A stretch of 46,546 bases of DNA from Deinococcus hopiensis KR-140 (GTDB taxonomy: Bacteria; Deinococcota; Deinococci; Deinococcales; Deinococcaceae), in NCBI GenBank assembly GCA_943327755.2, contig CALPYF020000035.1, positions 1 through 46,546 on the forward strand, given 5' to 3'. The notes under the pieces are model-generated. The model did not search any database and had not been told where the DNA came from. It saw only the letters and a list, made by a program, of their open reading frames with translations. Position 1 is the first letter of the stretch, and each line of letters opens with the position of its first letter. Of this stretch, positions 1 through 7,374 are shown one piece after another. The position numbers and the translations under genes are program-made.

Positions 1-327
1 CGACTGATGAACCGACTGCCCAGGCACGTTCGGGTGTGGGGAGACCGGGGCTATACCGGAATGGAGAAGGTCTATCCGGACTGGGAAACCATCGTGCCCG
101 CCAAACGACCGAAGAACGGCGAGTTGAGCAAGGAGCAACGTGAGCTGAACCGACTGATCTCGAAGGTGCGGATCAGCGCTGAGAATGCCATCAGCCGCAT
201 CAAGAAATTTCGCGTCTGCAAGGAGTTTTTCAGGAATCAGACCTCACAGCACGGCGTGATGTGGGGGTGTGTCGCTGGGCTCGTCAATCTCCGTTGGCAA
301 CGCCGCCACCACCTCTGCACGCCCTGA
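1..327 (+). CDS. IS5-type transposase, C-terminal part (5' end outside window)
   Basis: The frame is open from the first base, so this is the tail of a gene that starts upstream of the window. The residues resemble the end of DDE_Tnp_4 transposases of the IS5 superfamily: a WGDRGYTG segment around the second catalytic Asp, then ENAISRIKKFRV with the catalytic Glu, and a closing VAGLVNLRW segment. The protein would cut and rejoin IS ends. About 105 residues are visible, so it cannot be judged intact. A 16-bp perfect hairpin follows 11 nt after the stop. The family call is from motif memory; the exact IS group is not determined. Confidence 0.75.
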   Translation, partial: RLMNRLPRHVRVWGDRGYTGMEKVYPDWETIVPAKRPKNGELSKEQRELNRLISKVRISAENAISRIKKFRVCKEFFRNQTSQHGVMWGCVAGLVNLRWQRRHHLCTP

Positions 328-338
328 GCGCAGGGACA

Positions 339-375
339 GATCAGTGGGGAGCCGTGAATCGGCTCCCCACTGATC
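339..375. terminator. 16-bp perfect hairpin after the transposase
   Basis: A perfect inverted repeat, GATCAGTGGGGAGCCG and its complement, with a 5-nt TGAAT loop (339-354 / 360-375). It lies between a + strand transposase and a convergent minus strand dehydrogenase, so it may end transcription from both sides. No T-run follows on either strand, so a Rho-independent role is inferred from position and stem strength only. It could also belong to the IS boundary. Confidence 0.5.
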
Positions 376-534
376 CTTCAACTACTGCGCAACAGGTCTT
401 CACAACAGCTGTGGGTGCCGGTGACTATCCAGAGGTCTGGGCACACGTGTCCGTCCATCCTGAGCTTGTGTCCTGCGCCCCAGGTTGTCAGGACAGAGCG
501 GGCGCCTCTGCAAGCCTGGCCAGCCGGCGCCGGA

Positions 535-1926
535 TCACTCGGTCTTGCTGTGGTGGGCGCCGCTGGGCGCTCCGATGGACACGGTCTTGATGTTGACGAA
601 CTGCAGGATGCCGTAACGGCCCAGTTCACGCCCGAAGCCGCTGTTCTTCACGCCGCCGAACGGCAGGCGCGGGTCACTGGCGACCATCGAATTGATGAAC
701 ACCGACCCGGCTTCGAGCTCAGCGATGAAACGTTCCTGCTCGGCCGCGTCGGTCGTCCAGGCGCTGCTGCCCAGCCCAAAGGTGGTGGCGTTCGCCAGTT
801 CAACCGCTTCATCGAGGCTCTGCACGCGGAAGATCAGGGCGACCGGACCGAAGGTCTCTTCGCGCCACACGTCCATGTCGGGGCTCAGGTGGTCAAGCGC
901 GGTGACCGGGTAGTAGTTTCCCGGGCGCTGCGGCATCTCCCCGCCCGTGCGGACGCGCGCGCCCTTGCTCACGGCGTCCTGCACCTGGGTGTGGATGTCC
1001 TCACGGATCTGCGGCGTGGCGAGCGGCCCGACGTCGGTGCCCTCCAGTTCGGGATTCCCGACCTTCAGGGCACTCAGGCCCGCCACGAACGCGTCCGTGA
1101 AGGCGTCGTACACGTCGGCGTGCACGATGAACCGCTTGGCGGCGATACAACTCTGGCCGTTGTTGATGGTGCGGGCCGTCACGGCAGTCTTCGCGGCCAG
1201 TTCGAGGTCGGCGCTGGGCATCACGATGAACGGGTCCGAGCCGCCCAGTTCCATCACGGCGGGCTTGAGTTCCCCCCCGGCCGTGGCCGACACGGCCCGC
1301 CCGGCTCCCTCCGAGCCGGTCAGGCTCACGGCGGTCACGCGCGGGTCCTTCAGGACGGCCTCCACCTCGCGGCTGCCGATCAGCAGGGTCGTGAACACGC
1401 CCGCTGGAAACCCCGCCTCGCGCAGCACGTCCTCGATCGCCAGGGCGCAGCCCGGCACGTTGCTGGCGTGCTTGAGCAGTCCGGTATTCCCGGCCATCAG
1501 GGTCGGCGCGATGAAGCGGAACGCCTGCCAGTACGGGAAGTTCCACGGCATGACGGCCAGCACCACGCCCAGCGGCTGGTGCGTCACGTAAGCCTGATCC
1601 GCTTCGGTCTCCACGGGTTCGGGGGCCAGAAACGACGCGGCGTGCTCGGCGTAGTACCGGCAGGCCGACGCGCACTTCAGCACTTCCTGCCGCGCGGCCT
1701 CCAGGGTCTTGCCCATCTCGCGCGTGGCGAGCAGCGCGAGTTCCCCGGCGCGGCGTTCCAGCACGTCGGCGGCGGCGTTCATCCAGGCGCGGCGCTGCGC
1801 AAAGGGGGTGCGGCGGTAGGCGCCGTACGCCTGGTGGGCGGCGGCAATGGCGGCCTGTACCTGCTCGGTGGTGTGCTCGGGGTAGGTGGCGAAGGTCTCG
1901 CCGGTGGCCGGATTGACGCTCTTCAT
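535..1926 (-). CDS. NAD(P)-dependent succinate-semialdehyde dehydrogenase (Sad/YneI-like)
   Basis: Aldehyde dehydrogenase superfamily; oxidises succinate semialdehyde to succinate in GABA and related catabolism, in the cytoplasm. The protein opens with NPATGE and has MPWNFPYWQ, the ELGGSDPF motif with catalytic Glu226 and NNGQSCIAAKRF with catalytic Cys260. The NYYP and EETFGPVA motifs of the C-terminal domain follow. Its 463 aa match the usual length of the E. coli Sad (YneI) type, which it resembles along its whole length. I chose the ATG at 1926 because family members start just before NPATG; an in-frame GTG at 1959 would add 11 unlikely residues. It stands alone. Substrate specificity is inferred from the family. 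Confidence 0.88.
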   Translation of the reverse strand: MKSVNPATGETFATYPEHTTEQVQAAIAAAHQAYGAYRRTPFAQRRAWMNAAADVLERRAGELALLATREMGKTLEAARQEVLKCASACRYYAEHAASFLAPEPVETEADQAYVTHQPLGVVLAVMPWNFPYWQAFRFIAPTLMAGNTGLLKHASNVPGCALAIEDVLREAGFPAGVFTTLLIGSREVEAVLKDPRVTAVSLTGSEGAGRAVSATAGGELKPAVMELGGSDPFIVMPSADLELAAKTAVTARTINNGQSCIAAKRFIVHADVYDAFTDAFVAGLSALKVGNPELEGTDVGPLATPQIREDIHTQVQDAVSKGARVRTGGEMPQRPGNYYPVTALDHLSPDMDVWREETFGPVALIFRVQSLDEAVELANATTFGLGSSAWTTDAAEQERFIAELEAGSVFINSMVASDPRLPFGGVKNSGFGRELGRYGILQFVNIKTVSIGAPSGAHHSKTE

Positions 1927-2213
1927 GCCCCCGTTGTAGTCCGCAGGGCCCCCAGCCACTGTAAGGCGGCTTCAGATGACGCCGGGATGAAGAACGGATG
2001 GCGGTGCCGGTTGACCCGGGCGACTGCCTTAGTCCAGACCGAGTGGTGCTGGAAGGCACGGCTCAGGCCGGGGACCGGCTGGGTGCCCCTCCCGCACGAG
2101 TTGAGACAGGGCCGTGACATGCCATCGGCGCGGGCGTCGTTCTTCAGCCGTGCCCTTGCCTCGCCTTCACCTGCCCCGTGGGGAACTGCGGACAGCCCGG
2201 CGTAAGCTTGGGG

Positions 2214-2414
2214 ATGGACGCAAATCGAGTGGCCCTCACGACCGCGGATCACCTGTTTCGGCTGTACATTATGATGTTCACCTCGATCAGCTCGAAAGAA
2301 GATTCGATCACTTCAGTAGGCGCGGCAGTGGAGAGTTACCTCGTGGAGTGCGGCATGTCGCATGCCGAAGCGGTGCGTCGCCGGGACGAGATCATGCTGT
2401 CCCATGGGGTTTAG
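2214..2414 (+). CDS. small hypothetical protein
   Basis: A 66-aa product with no family I recognise. It is mildly acidic, has one short hydrophobic stretch (LFRLYIMMF) and ends with EAVRRRDEIMLSHGV. The ATG at 2214 follows GGGG directly; an in-frame GTG at 2178 is an alternative without a better ribosome-binding site. Composition is plausible for a gene but the evidence is only an open frame. The roughly 290 bases between this start and the dehydrogenase start hold nothing else I can support. Confidence 0.4.
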   Translation: MDANRVALTTADHLFRLYIMMFTSISSKEDSITSVGAAVESYLVECGMSHAEAVRRRDEIMLSHGV

Positions 2415-2419
2415 CGCGG

Positions 2420-2442
2420 AAAAAACCCCGCGTCACGCGGGG
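2420..2442 (-). terminator. Rho-independent terminator, minus orientation
   Basis: CCCCGCG-TCA-CGCGGGG (2426-2442) is preceded on the + strand by six A (2420-2425), so read on the minus strand it is a GC hairpin followed by six U. It would stop transcription running leftward toward the small gene at 2214-2414. No minus strand gene ends here. Confidence 0.6.
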
Positions 2443-2663
2443 GCGCCCGCTCACCTTCACCCGGATGAGATTCAGTCTGGCGGCCTGCACCGTAGAGCGC
2501 CCTGGTCGGCGGCGCGACTGAAGTGGGTGAAGGTCTCCTGGGTCCCCGTCAGCTTCCGTTCCGCGTGGGTGCAGTTGGCTGGGAGGCGGCGGCTCGCCAC
2601 ATCAGGGTTGGTCTGATCTTCACGCGGAGCGACCGGCCTACCGATGAGGTCATACTGCCGGCT

Positions 2664-3071
2664 ATGCCGCCTCTCCGGCTTCTGGCCGTTCATGATCAAA
2701 GCGTCGACCTGCTCCTGCTCGAGGCCCTGCTGTCCGAAGTGCTGCCCACGGCCGAGTTCACCTCATGTCTTTCCGCCGCTCAGGCTCTCGAGCACCTCAG
2801 CCGCGTGGACCCACTGCCGCACCTGGTGCTCGTGAATCTTCATCTGGTCGGCCTCAGTAGCCTGGATCTGATCCGGCGGCTGGCCCTCGACCCGCGACTT
2901 CGCGCCCTGCCCGTGATCGTCATGAGTGGGAGTGTCAATCCCGAGGACCGAATGCGCGCGCTGGAGGCCGGCGCGGCGGATTACCTCGTCAAGCCGGTCA
3001 GCAGCGCCGACCAGGAGAGGCAACTGCTGCACCTGGCGCACACGTGGCGGCATCTGTATGACGTGCCTTAA
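2664..3071 (+). CDS. receiver-only response regulator with Asp-to-Asn phospho-site
   Basis: A stand-alone CheY-like receiver domain of 135 aa with no output domain. The fold signature is complete: a beta1 run RLLAVHD, LVLVNLHL, VIVMSGS (Ser88) and ADYLVKPVS (Lys110). Two acid positions are altered. The acidic pair after beta1 is His10-Asp11, and the phospho-acceptor in beta3 is Asn58. It therefore cannot be phosphorylated in the normal way and would act as a constitutive or protein-binding receiver. The ATG at 2664 is chosen because the upstream in-frame extension is not receiver-like; GAGGT lies 13 nt before it. No histidine kinase is in the window. Confidence 0.8.
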   Translation: MPPLRLLAVHDQSVDLLLLEALLSEVLPTAEFTSCLSAAQALEHLSRVDPLPHLVLVNLHLVGLSSLDLIRRLALDPRLRALPVIVMSGSVNPEDRMRALEAGAADYLVKPVSSADQERQLLHLAHTWRHLYDVP

Positions 3072-3096
3072 CCGGCCCTGCGCTGCCGGCCGACAT

Positions 3097-3127
3097 GAGA
3101 CCAGCGCCTCACTGAGGCGCTGGTCTC
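3097..3127. terminator. bidirectional hairpin terminator
   Basis: A perfect 14-bp stem (3097-3110 / 3114-3127) with an ACT loop lies between the convergent receiver and cold-shock genes. Tails are weak in T, but position and stem fit termination of both. Confidence 0.65.
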
Positions 3128-3143
3128 GTTGAACGGGTGGTGC

Positions 3144-3398
3144 TTACCAGCGGTCGTAGCGGTTGTCGTTCGATGACGTTGCCGGCGCCGCCTTCGTCAC
3201 GACGATGTTCTTGGCCTGGGGGCCCTTGCCGCGCTGCCCGTCCTCGACGTCGTATTCCACTTCGTCGCCTTCGTTCAACTTCTTGAAGCCGCTGCCCTGA
3301 ATGGCGCTGAAGTGCGCGAAGACGTCCGGGCTTCCAGCCGTCTGAATGAATCCGAAGCCCTTCTCAGCGTTGAACCACTTCACTGTTCCTGTTGCCAT
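3144..3398 (-). CDS. cold-shock protein (CSD RNA chaperone)
   Basis: A single-stranded nucleic-acid binding OB-fold protein that loosens RNA structure. Residues 1-65 are a classic cold-shock domain: MATGTVKWFNAEKGFGF with the RNP1-type KGFGFI motif and the RNP2-type VFAHF motif. A short 18-residue tail, ATSSNDNRYDRW at its end, follows the domain and may add RNA contacts. The ATG at 3398 gives the canonical start and has AGGAG 10 nt upstream; the longer open frame to 3470 is 5' leader. The leader holds a strong hairpin (3433-3459), as in other cold-shock mRNAs. It is monocistronic, bounded by the hairpin at 3097-3127. Confidence 0.95.
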   Translation of the reverse strand: MATGTVKWFNAEKGFGFIQTAGSPDVFAHFSAIQGSGFKKLNEGDEVEYDVEDGQRGKGPQAKNIVVTKAAPATSSNDNRYDRW

Positions 3399-3432
3399 CG
3401 TCTCAACTCCTGAGTGTTCCAGTTCACGCAAA

Positions 3433-3459
3433 CGCGCACAGGCATCTTGCCTGTGCGCG
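3433..3459 (-). promoter_or_regulatory. 5' leader hairpin of the cold-shock gene
   Basis: A 12-bp perfect inverted repeat with a TCT loop (3433-3444 / 3448-3459) lies 35 nt upstream of the cold-shock start codon, inside the probable leader. Leaders of this gene class often fold to control translation with temperature; that role here is inferred. Confidence 0.45.
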
Positions 3460-3532
3460 CTGAATCTCATGCGGACCTGGAAATCTACGTCGTTACTCTA
3501 CACGGCGGAGGGGGCTTCAACTGCGAGGGCCG

Positions 3533-3781
3533 TCACGCACCCGGAACCTGAGGGCCCTTCGCGCGACTGCTGCTGATGGACAGGCGCCCGATCAGGTCAG
3601 CCAGATGAGGTGAGGAGACGGGCAGCACGACCCGGCCCTTGAGGTACAGGGCGCTGTCACTGTGCACGTCCTGCCGGATGACGTCCCGCAGGTACACGAT
3701 ATGCGTGCGGCCGTCATGCGTGAAGCGCACGCGGTCCATCGTGCCGGGGACCCAGGTGAAGCTCAAGTCGGTTGGTCGCAT
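3533..3781 (-). CDS. hypothetical protein, 82 aa
   Basis: No family recognised. The product begins MRPTDLSFTWVPGTM and alternates beta-type stretches (VRFTHDGRTHIVYLRDV, ALYLKGRVVLPV), which suggests a small all-beta fold; the tail is Ser/Arg rich. The ATG at 3781 has a strong GAGGAG seven nt upstream, which settles the start over the longer frame to 4099. The next minus strand gene upstream (3961-4218) is also a small unknown; the 180-bp gap suggests separate transcripts. Confidence 0.65.
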   Translation of the reverse strand: MRPTDLSFTWVPGTMDRVRFTHDGRTHIVYLRDVIRQDVHSDSALYLKGRVVLPVSSPHLADLIGRLSISSSRAKGPQVPGA

Positions 3782-3960
3782 CAAGACGCTCCTCTGTAGG
3801 TCAGCGGGGCCCGTCAGTCGGACGTTGACTGTGCGGTCTGAAGGGCTGCTTGTAAAGGATCCCGGCGGACGCGACGCCGGCTCGGCAGAGCAGGGGTGAA
3901 TCGTGCGCGGGTGGGCGAGGCGGATCGGGACTCCAGGGCGTGGAACGGAAGCGGCGCCGG

Positions 3961-4218
3961 TCAGACGGAATGCACGAACCAGACGTGCCCTTCGAAGGAC
4001 CGGCGGCGGGCCTGACGGGGATTCTTCTCGGTCAGGGTGCCGGACATCTGCCCGAAGGGACTCTGAAAGTGGACGTCGCAGTGCCCGTGGGCAGCGCACG
4101 CGTCGGTGAGGGCATCGATGTCGTTGGCCCAGAGACCCGTGGCGGGCCGGTCCGGGGAGGCCAGGATCACCAGGCGTTTGTTGGGCAGGGCCGTATAGGT
4201 GCCAGTCAGGTGAACCAT
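3961..4218 (-). CDS. hypothetical protein, 85 aa
   Basis: No family recognised. It reads MVHLTGTYTALPNKRLVI, then NDIDALTDACAAHGHCDV and a basic EKNPRQARRRSFEGHVWF end, so it looks like a small folded alpha/beta protein. Two Cys and several His occur, but not in a metal-site pattern. The ATG at 4218 has AGTGAGAAG immediately upstream as a weak ribosome-binding site; the open frame to 4518 upstream of it is the shadow of a decayed + strand gene. Confidence 0.55.
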   Translation of the reverse strand: MVHLTGTYTALPNKRLVILASPDRPATGLWANDIDALTDACAAHGHCDVHFQSPFGQMSGTLTEKNPRQARRRSFEGHVWFVHSV

Positions 4219-4284
4219 CTTCTCACTGTACGCGCTCAGCGGTGATCCGATTGGGGGCCACCACCGGTCCGTGAGTGCCGGGCG

Positions 4285-4554
4285 CAGAGGGCCCTCTTGG
4301 CGCCGCGCCTGTTCGGGGGCCACCAGGGCCGACCGTTCGTGCCCAGCGGCCCGGACGTCGCGTGGAGCACCGGCAACGTCCTGGCCGCCGACGAACGCTG
4401 GTTCGACCGGCTCGCGGCCAGCGGCCGCAGCTGGGGGGCGTCCTGAGCGTTCCAGATCGAGTGGCGCGAGACCGGATTGGGCGACGACGCGGCCCGGCAG
4501 CGTCCTGGCCTGGCGCACTTGTTGGGCCTCACCCTGTACCCGACGTCCCTATGA
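4285..4554 (+). pseudogene. decayed gene fragment with an in-frame stop
   Basis: One + frame reads like protein on both sides of an in-frame TGA at 4444: GRPFVPSGPDVAWSTGNVL, ADERWFDRLAASGRSWG, stop, then FQIEWRETGLGDDAARQRPG and LAHLLGLTLYPTSL to a second stop at 4552. There is no start codon in this frame. It looks like the remnant of a gene lost at its 5' end. Family unknown; coding nature is my judgement from composition. Confidence 0.4.
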
Positions 4555-4629
4555 GACGACCACATCAGTCTTGTCCAGAACCATCTGGCACGGGTTGCAG
4601 CGGACTGCACGCTGCGCAGCGTCACGAGG

Positions 4630-5979
4630 TCAGGGCGCGAGGCGGCGGAGTTCAGCTGCCGCTTTCAGAGACCCCAGTGCCTGTGCCCGTTCCAGCCACA
4701 CGCGGGCCTGTGCCAGATCACGCGCGACTCCTGTGCCCGTCAGGTAGGCCATGCCGAGGTTGTAGGCGCCATCCGCACTTCCGCGTTCCGCGGCCTGACG
4801 GCTGTAGTCCACGGCTCTGCCCGGATCACGTGGGACACCAAGCCCTTCGCCATATATGTTGGCGAGTACCAGCAGCGCGTCGCGGTATCCACGGGACGCA
4901 GCCGTCTCTGCCCACCGCTGGGCCTGCGCCGGATCGCGGGGCAGGCCTTCTCCACGGAGCGCCATCCAGGCCAGTTGCGTCAGGGCACTCATGCTGCCCT
5001 GATCGGCGGCGCGGCGCCGCCAGGTCGCCGCGAGGCCCGCGTCCTTCGGGACGTGTTGCCCTGTGGCGTACAGATCGCCGAGCAGTTCCTGAGCGCGCAG
5101 CATACCCTGCTCGGCCGCGAGTCGGATCCACCGGACGCCCTCCTGGGTGTCCACTGCGACGCCGATTCCGAACAGCAGGGCGTTGCCCAGCAGTCCCTGA
5201 GCGACCGGTTCGTTGAATTCAGCGGCGTCCCGGTACAGGGCCACCGCCCGCGCCGGGTCCGGTTTGAGCCCGATGCCGTCTGCGTACCACGCGCCGAGCT
5301 TGGTTCGCTCCGCCGGGGGCACCCCGGCGCGGACGGCCTTCACCTGCCAGGCACTCGCGGCGGCACTGTCGTGCGGCGTGCCGATGCCTGCGCTGTACAG
5401 CACCGATGCCGCCAGCATCGCATCCACGTCCCCCCCCTCGGCGGCTGTCACCGTCCATCTGAATGCCTGACGCAGGTCTCGCGGCACACCGTCGCCAGAC
5501 AGGTACATGGACGCCAGAAACATCTGCACGTCCCGGCGCCCGTCCTGCGCCAGTTGCAGGGCGGCCTGAGCCTGCTGCGCCGTTACGCGTGGCGTAGGAG
5601 GCGGAACCGTCAGGTACTTCAGCGTCAGGGAGGCTTCCGAGGAACCGGCGGCCACAGCTCGGTTGAGCAGGTCACGTGCGACCGACTCACTGGCCGGGAT
5701 GCCGTGCAGGCCGTGGAGCGTCAGTTGCGCCAGCAGGTACAGTCCCCGATCGTCTCCGAGTTGCGCGTCCCGCCTGACCCAATCCACCATGGTCTGCAGA
5801 TCTGCCGCGGCGGGCTGCCAGCGTGGCGACTCTGGGTACCGGTGCGTGAAGTGATCCCAGATCACGGTGCGCTGCGCGGAGCGGAGCCCACCTAGCGCCG
5901 CCTTCAGGCGGGCGTTCATGGCGTCGTTCACGGTGAGGGCCGTCCAGGTGGGCTGCGCGAGAAGCAGGTCCGCGAACAT
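4630..5979 (-). CDS. Sel1-repeat protein, C-terminal part of a frameshifted gene
   Basis: 449 aa, mostly tandem Sel1 (TPR-like) repeats of about 36 residues. The clearest are ALLFGIGVAVDTQEGVRW, LYATGQHVPKDAGLAATW, LRGEGLPRDPAQAQRWAE, IYGEGLGVPRDPGRAVDY and YLTGTGVARDLAQARVWL. Such solenoids bind partner proteins. The ATG at 5979 lies inside an older reading frame. Just upstream, the -1 frame carries the first half of a similar protein that loses sense exactly here, and a single extra A at about 5980 would explain the break. Without it the two parts form one exported protein of about 800 aa. Either the gene is broken, the base is an error, or this half is translated alone. Confidence 0.75.
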   Translation of the reverse strand: MFADLLLAQPTWTALTVNDAMNARLKAALGGLRSAQRTVIWDHFTHRYPESPRWQPAAADLQTMVDWVRRDAQLGDDRGLYLLAQLTLHGLHGIPASESVARDLLNRAVAAGSSEASLTLKYLTVPPPTPRVTAQQAQAALQLAQDGRRDVQMFLASMYLSGDGVPRDLRQAFRWTVTAAEGGDVDAMLAASVLYSAGIGTPHDSAAASAWQVKAVRAGVPPAERTKLGAWYADGIGLKPDPARAVALYRDAAEFNEPVAQGLLGNALLFGIGVAVDTQEGVRWIRLAAEQGMLRAQELLGDLYATGQHVPKDAGLAATWRRRAADQGSMSALTQLAWMALRGEGLPRDPAQAQRWAETAASRGYRDALLVLANIYGEGLGVPRDPGRAVDYSRQAAERGSADGAYNLGMAYLTGTGVARDLAQARVWLERAQALGSLKAAAELRRLAP

Positions 5980-7060
5980 TCAGGGCCTCTGGCGTCCGGG
6001 CAGAGAACCGGAGCACCTCGACCGCGCGGGGCGCGTCGGCGGGCAGGTCCGGCGCGCCGGCGGCCAGCAGGCGCGCCAGGGCCAGCGCCGCGGCCTGCCG
6101 GGTGTCCTCGGATCGGTACTGACCTTGGGTAGCCACCTCGAAGTGATGCGCGGCCCGCACCGCGTCCCCTTCGCCGAGCAGCAGCTGGCCGAGCAGGAGG
6201 TTCGCTTCGGCCGAATTCTGCTCGGCGGCCCGTTCCAGCCAGAACCGGCCCGGTCCCTTCCGGTCGGGTGTGGCGAGCAGCACCTCCGCGAGGCGCACCA
6301 TGGCGGGGACGTGGCCCAGGTCAGCCGCTTCCCAGTACACCTTGATGGCTTCGTTCAGGTCGCCCGCCTGTTCGAGCCGGGCCGCCTCGGCGGTCAGGCG
6401 CGGGCCCTGTGTCGTCGGCCCGTCTTGTGGCATGGTCGCGGCCCGGTTCGTCCAGAACAGGAAGCGTTCCCCGTCCGCCGGGAGGCGCTTGGCCGGGTCC
6501 GGGTCGTCTATGCCCGTCTCGTACAGGTCCGCCAGTTTCTGCGCGCTGATGGCGTCCCCACCGTTCGCCCAGCGGGCCAGCAGTGCCGCCGCCTGAGCCG
6601 GGTGGCGCACCCGGGCCTCTGGCAGGAACTCCCCGAGCAGCAACCCGGTCAGGAGGCGACGGGCGTCGGCGGGCGCGCCGTCCGGCACGCTAAGGTCCTG
6701 CTCCGCGGCGCCCCGCAGGGCCGCCTCGCCTTCCCGCCACTCGGCAGGGGAGCGGCCGTCGTCCAGGAGCATCTCCGCGACCATCAGTTGAGCCGGGGCG
6801 TATCCCTGCGCGGCCGCCAGCCGGTACCAGCGCAGCGCCTCTGGCCGGTTCCGGGGCGTTGCGAAGCCGTTGTAATGCAGTTCACCCAGCAGGAACTGCG
6901 CCTGAGCGTCACCCCGCGCCGCTTCGGGTTGCAGGGCGCGGAACGCGGCATCCAGTTTCCCATCGCGGTACAGGGCTGCACCGGACGTGACCTGCGCCCC
7001 GGCCATGCCGAGCAGCAGGGTTGTCAGAACAGTCAGTGCAATTACCCGCAGTGAACCCAT
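5687..7060 (-). CDS. Sel1-repeat secreted protein, N-terminal part of a frameshifted gene
   Basis: The product starts MGSLRVIALTVLTTLLLGMA, a clear signal peptide ending near AGA, so it is exported. Sel1-type repeats follow (GELHYNGFATPRNRPEALRW and others) to about residue 360. Beyond position ~5985 this frame turns into an Arg/Pro/His-rich string that is the shadow of the other half, so the true coding part is about 5980-7060 and the last ~100 codons are read-through after a frameshift. The ATG at 7060 is chosen because it places the signal peptide at the N terminus; an ATG at 7096 would add 12 residues. See the entry at 4630-5979. Confidence 0.7.
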   Translation of the reverse strand: MGSLRVIALTVLTTLLLGMAGAQVTSGAALYRDGKLDAAFRALQPEAARGDAQAQFLLGELHYNGFATPRNRPEALRWYRLAAAQGYAPAQLMVAEMLLDDGRSPAEWREGEAALRGAAEQDLSVPDGAPADARRLLTGLLLGEFLPEARVRHPAQAAALLARWANGGDAISAQKLADLYETGIDDPDPAKRLPADGERFLFWTNRAATMPQDGPTTQGPRLTAEAARLEQAGDLNEAIKVYWEAADLGHVPAMVRLAEVLLATPDRKGPGRFWLERAAEQNSAEANLLLGQLLLGEGDAVRAAHHFEVATQGQYRSEDTRQAAALALARLLAAGAPDLPADAPRAVEVLRFSARTPEALNVRGPASRAAHLDGPHRERRHERPPEGGARWAPLRAAHRDLGSLHAPVPRVATLAARRGRSADHGGLGQAGRATRRRSGTVPAGATDAPRPARHPGQ

Positions 7061-7191
7061 GAACCTACGATATCTGGAAAAGGGCTTGACGCACATGCTT
7101 TCCCTTCACAGCGCGCAAGGTTACAGAAGCCTTCGCAGGTGGCCCGCTCCTTCCCAGTCATCCGGCGCTGGGCGTTCCTCGCACCGGCTAC

Positions 7192-7250
7192 CCTTCACGG
7201 AGGTCGTGACTGAGGATCACGCCATCCCCGCCGCCGGGCAGCCCGACGTC
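7192..7250 (+). pseudogene. relic of an alpha/beta-hydrolase gene
   Basis: 59 bases encode FTEVVTEDHAIPAAGQPDV and match, with a 3-nt gap and few changes, the minus strand segment at 17923-17984, which belongs to a larger hydrolase relic. Similarity ends abruptly on both sides. The rest of the 7061-7374 gap holds no gene I can support. Confidence 0.6.
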
Positions 7251-7374
7251 TTACGCCGTGTGGGACGTAGATGTGCGTTCCATTGTGGACTCACACTGCG
7301 AGTAGTTCCTTCAGAGATGTGGAGGGACGGTGCATCCCTCACCCCGGGCAGGGGTGAACGGAGGTGGGGCATGT

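Noticed and set aside
535..2205. Long + strand open frames opposite the dehydrogenase
   Set aside because: They are GC-driven shadows with Arg/Gly/His-rich text and no family resemblance, while the minus strand protein is a clear enzyme.
1927..2213. Minus strand frame 1923-2252 with text HHSVWTKAVARVNRH
   Set aside because: Looks faintly protein-like but overlaps the dehydrogenase start and has no supported start site.
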